DNA from: Pseudomonas sp. PB101
GTDB lineage: Bacteria; Pseudomonadota; Gammaproteobacteria; Pseudomonadales; Pseudomonadaceae
Direction: 5' to 3'
DNA length: 43,449 bases
Assembly: GCF_009764265.1 (NCBI RefSeq)
Contig: NZ_RWIR01000071.1
Location: 1-43,449, forward strand
The notes beneath the pieces were generated by a model that was not told the DNA's origin, did not search any database, and saw nothing but the letters and a program-made list of their open reading frames with translations. Position 1 is the stretch's first letter; each line of letters opens with the position of its first letter. Below, piece by piece: positions 41,774 to 43,449 of this stretch. Made by a program: the position numbers and the translations under genes.

Positions 41774-43180
41774 ATGGGCCAGACCTTGACCAATGACGCC
41801 GACATCCTGATTGTCGGCGGCGGCCTCAGTGGCGCGATGCTGGCGGCGCAGTTGATGCGTTTGCCGGGTCGGCGCCGGGTGCTGGTGATCGAGCCCCGGG
41901 CCGAACTGGGGCGGGGCGAAGCCTACAGCGCGGTGGAGTTGGGCCATACGCTCAACGGCAACGCGGCGCGCATGAGTGTCGACCCGGACAACCCCGACGA
42001 CCTGACCCAATGGCTGACCGAATACATCGCCGCGGGCGGCTGGCCGGAATCGGACCGGCAGCACGTGCCGATCAGCGAACTGTTCCCGCCCCGGGGGATT
42101 TTCGGCCTGTACGCCCGGCAACGCCTGGCACAAGCGCAGGCAGTGGGAGCCTTGAACGGTTCGACGGTCGAGCATGTGCAAGCCGAGGTGGTCGATTTGC
42201 AGGCCGATGCCGATGCCGTGCGGCTGACCTTGAGCGACGGCCGATGCCTGCAGGGCGCTTTTGCGGTACTGGCCACCGGGATGTTTCCCGCTGCGCGCAC
42301 GCCACAAACCGAGTCCAGCGGCCTGAACGCGGCCGCCCTCGATCCGTGGGACGTGGCGGCCATGCAGCAGCTCGATGGGCAATCGACGGTCATGATCATC
42401 GGCTCGGGCCTGACCATGGTCGACGCCGTGGTCTCCCTGGAGCAGGCCGGGCATCGCGGGCCGATCGAGGTGTTTTCCCGCCATGGCCTGCTGCCCCATG
42501 TGCGCCGCCAGCCACCGGCCTGGGTGGATTTTCTCGCCGAGGACCAGAGCATCCGCACGCCTCGCCAATTGCTGCGCGAACTTCATCGGCATTGCCGGGA
42601 AGCCATCGCCCAGGGCATCGACTGGCAGGCGCCGCTGGACACGGTGCGGGCTCATATCGGGCGCTTGTGGCATCAGGCGACGGACGTGCAGCGTCGGCAG
42701 TTCGTGCGGCACGTGCGGCCATGGTGGGAAAGCCATCACCACCGCTCGCCACCCTTGAGTGCCGAACTGGTCGAGCGCTTATATAAAGAAGGAAGGTTGC
42801 GTATTCATGCAGCCTCCTTTCAGGGCCTTGAACCTGCGACGGAGGGCGGGGTGAGTATTCGCCTGCGACGGCGCGGCGAGGCGCAGGCCTGTGTGGTCAG
42901 CGGTGCCGCCCTGATCAACTCCAGCGGTATCGAATACGATTGGCGCCGGGTCGCGCGCCCGCTGCCCCGGCAACTGCTCGCTCGTGGCCTTGTGCGGCCG
43001 GGGCCGTTGGCCCTGGGTATTGCGGCGCAGGTTGATGGCGCGGTGCTGAATGCCGAGGGGGTGGCTGCCAGCCGCCTGTTTGCCATGGGGCCGCCGTTGC
43101 GCGGCATGTGGTGGGAAAGTACCGCCGTCACTGATGTGGCGAGCCAGGCCAAGGCGTTGGCCGAGCGCTTGGTGCGCTAG
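41774..43180 (+). CDS. FAD/NAD(P)-binding oxidoreductase
   Basis: 468 residues from ATG 41774, with GGGAG upstream, 14 bp after the regulator gene. The dinucleotide fold is at the N-terminus (DADILIVGGGLSGAMLAAQL, GxGxxG-type at ~13-18), and a second Rossmann motif lies at VMIIGSGLTMVDAVVSLEQA (~206-225). Middle segments include GHTLNGNAARMSVDPDNPDD and FAVLATGMFP, the latter a typical FAD-binding ATG motif. The profile is that of FAD-NAD(P)-binding proteins (NAD_binding_9 group), single-polypeptide flavin enzymes of unknown substrate. It is probably co-transcribed with the XRE-cupin gene. Cytoplasmic. Confidence 0.85.
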   Translation: MGQTLTNDADILIVGGGLSGAMLAAQLMRLPGRRRVLVIEPRAELGRGEAYSAVELGHTLNGNAARMSVDPDNPDDLTQWLTEYIAAGGWPESDRQHVPISELFPPRGIFGLYARQRLAQAQAVGALNGSTVEHVQAEVVDLQADADAVRLTLSDGRCLQGAFAVLATGMFPAARTPQTESSGLNAAALDPWDVAAMQQLDGQSTVMIIGSGLTMVDAVVSLEQAGHRGPIEVFSRHGLLPHVRRQPPAWVDFLAEDQSIRTPRQLLRELHRHCREAIAQGIDWQAPLDTVRAHIGRLWHQATDVQRRQFVRHVRPWWESHHHRSPPLSAELVERLYKEGRLRIHAASFQGLEPATEGGVSIRLRRRGEAQACVVSGAALINSSGIEYDWRRVARPLPRQLLARGLVRPGPLALGIAAQVDGAVLNAEGVAASRLFAMGPPLRGMWWESTAVTDVASQAKALAERLVR

Positions 43181-43199
43181 CCGTCCGTTCAACCCTTTG

Positions 43200-43449
43200 C
43201 GCAATTGTCGTCCTTTTTTTGGCTTTCTTTGGGGTTGGGTGGGGGGTGTGTGAATATCCGTTTCTTCGGTAACGGCGGCTGGCGGTTTCGCCCTTACGGC
43301 GAGTCCCTTTTGGCAAACGCCCCAAAAGGAACCAAAAGGTCTCGCCCCTTGCGTACGGCCCCTCGCTTAGGCTCGGGGTTCCTTCGCTCCGGCATTCATC
43401 CGGGGGCATCGCCCTCCGGTTGGCTTCGCTGGCACCTACATGCGATGAG
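43200..43449. repeat. Long Pseudomonas intergenic repeat (partial, runs off the window)
   Basis: A GC-rich block that begins with a T/G run (~43213) and includes TTCTTCGGTAACGGCGGCTG, TTCGCCCTTACGGCGAGTCC, TTTTGGCAAACGCCCCAAAA and CTTCGCTCCGGCATTCATCC. I recognise these segments as a long repeat found many times between genes of P. fluorescens-group genomes, where short open frames in it are often called hypothetical proteins. Here it contains no real gene. It continues past the window edge, so its right boundary is unknown. Confidence 0.6.

Overview
The window is a 43.4 kb stretch of a fluorescent Pseudomonas chromosome (P. fluorescens group). The evidence is the GC-rich coding bias, many REP palindromes of the two usual Pseudomonas types (GTGGGAGCGGGCTTGCCCGCGA-like and TAGGAGCCGGCTTGCTGGCGA-like), the Pseudomonas families DUF2388 and DUF2789, and a six-gene Sha/Pha antiporter operon with a fused A/B subunit. 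No tRNA, rRNA, CRISPR array, transposase or prophage gene was seen.

Left part (1-9.7 kb). The window opens with the N-terminus of a secreted protein (minus strand) and a GNAT acetyltransferase. Next comes a Fur-controlled cell-surface signalling unit: FecI-type sigma factor, FecR-type anti-sigma and an STN-containing TonB-dependent siderophore receptor. A hotdog-fold thioesterase-like gene and a divergent TetR regulator share three 17-bp palindromes spaced exactly 18 bp apart. A strongly structured small-RNA candidate follows, then a DmpA/P1-type Ntn peptidase and a polyamine-binding protein with a divergent LuxR-type regulator.

Middle left (9.8-19 kb). An orphan TccC-like RHS toxin ends in an AT-rich 246-residue C-terminus that I do not recognise. 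After a 23S rRNA methyltransferase-like gene lies a compact periplasmic redox unit: a b-type cytochrome, a Tat/lipobox molybdopterin oxidoreductase of the MsrP/YedY class, and a methionine-rich MXKDX-repeat protein. Its layout resembles the MrpX/YedY1 hypochlorite-scavenging system. A lone receiver protein, a HAD phosphatase, an ICMT-family membrane protein and a DUF2388 protein follow.

Decay zone (19.2-21.5 kb). After a DinB protein come a LysR gene with an internal deletion, a second LysR gene reduced to fragments, and an aldo/keto reductase broken by several deletions and frameshifts, with REP elements between them. An intact SDR and an SRPBCC gene follow.

Middle right (22.8-33.7 kb). This part has an OmpR/HisKA two-component pair, a likely sigma-54-driven operon of a glycine-rich membrane protein plus a 24-residue hydrophobic peptide, a GST, DksA2, an MCP-like receptor with a C-terminal sensor-like domain, a run of small uncharacterised Pseudomonas genes, an orphan glycine-betaine-type binding protein and a DUF3995 protein.

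Right part (33.8-43.4 kb). The sha(pha) monovalent cation/proton antiporter operon is followed by an EamA exporter divergent from an XRE-cupin regulator over perfect palindromes, then an FAD/NAD(P)-binding protein. The window ends inside a long intergenic repeat typical of these genomes.
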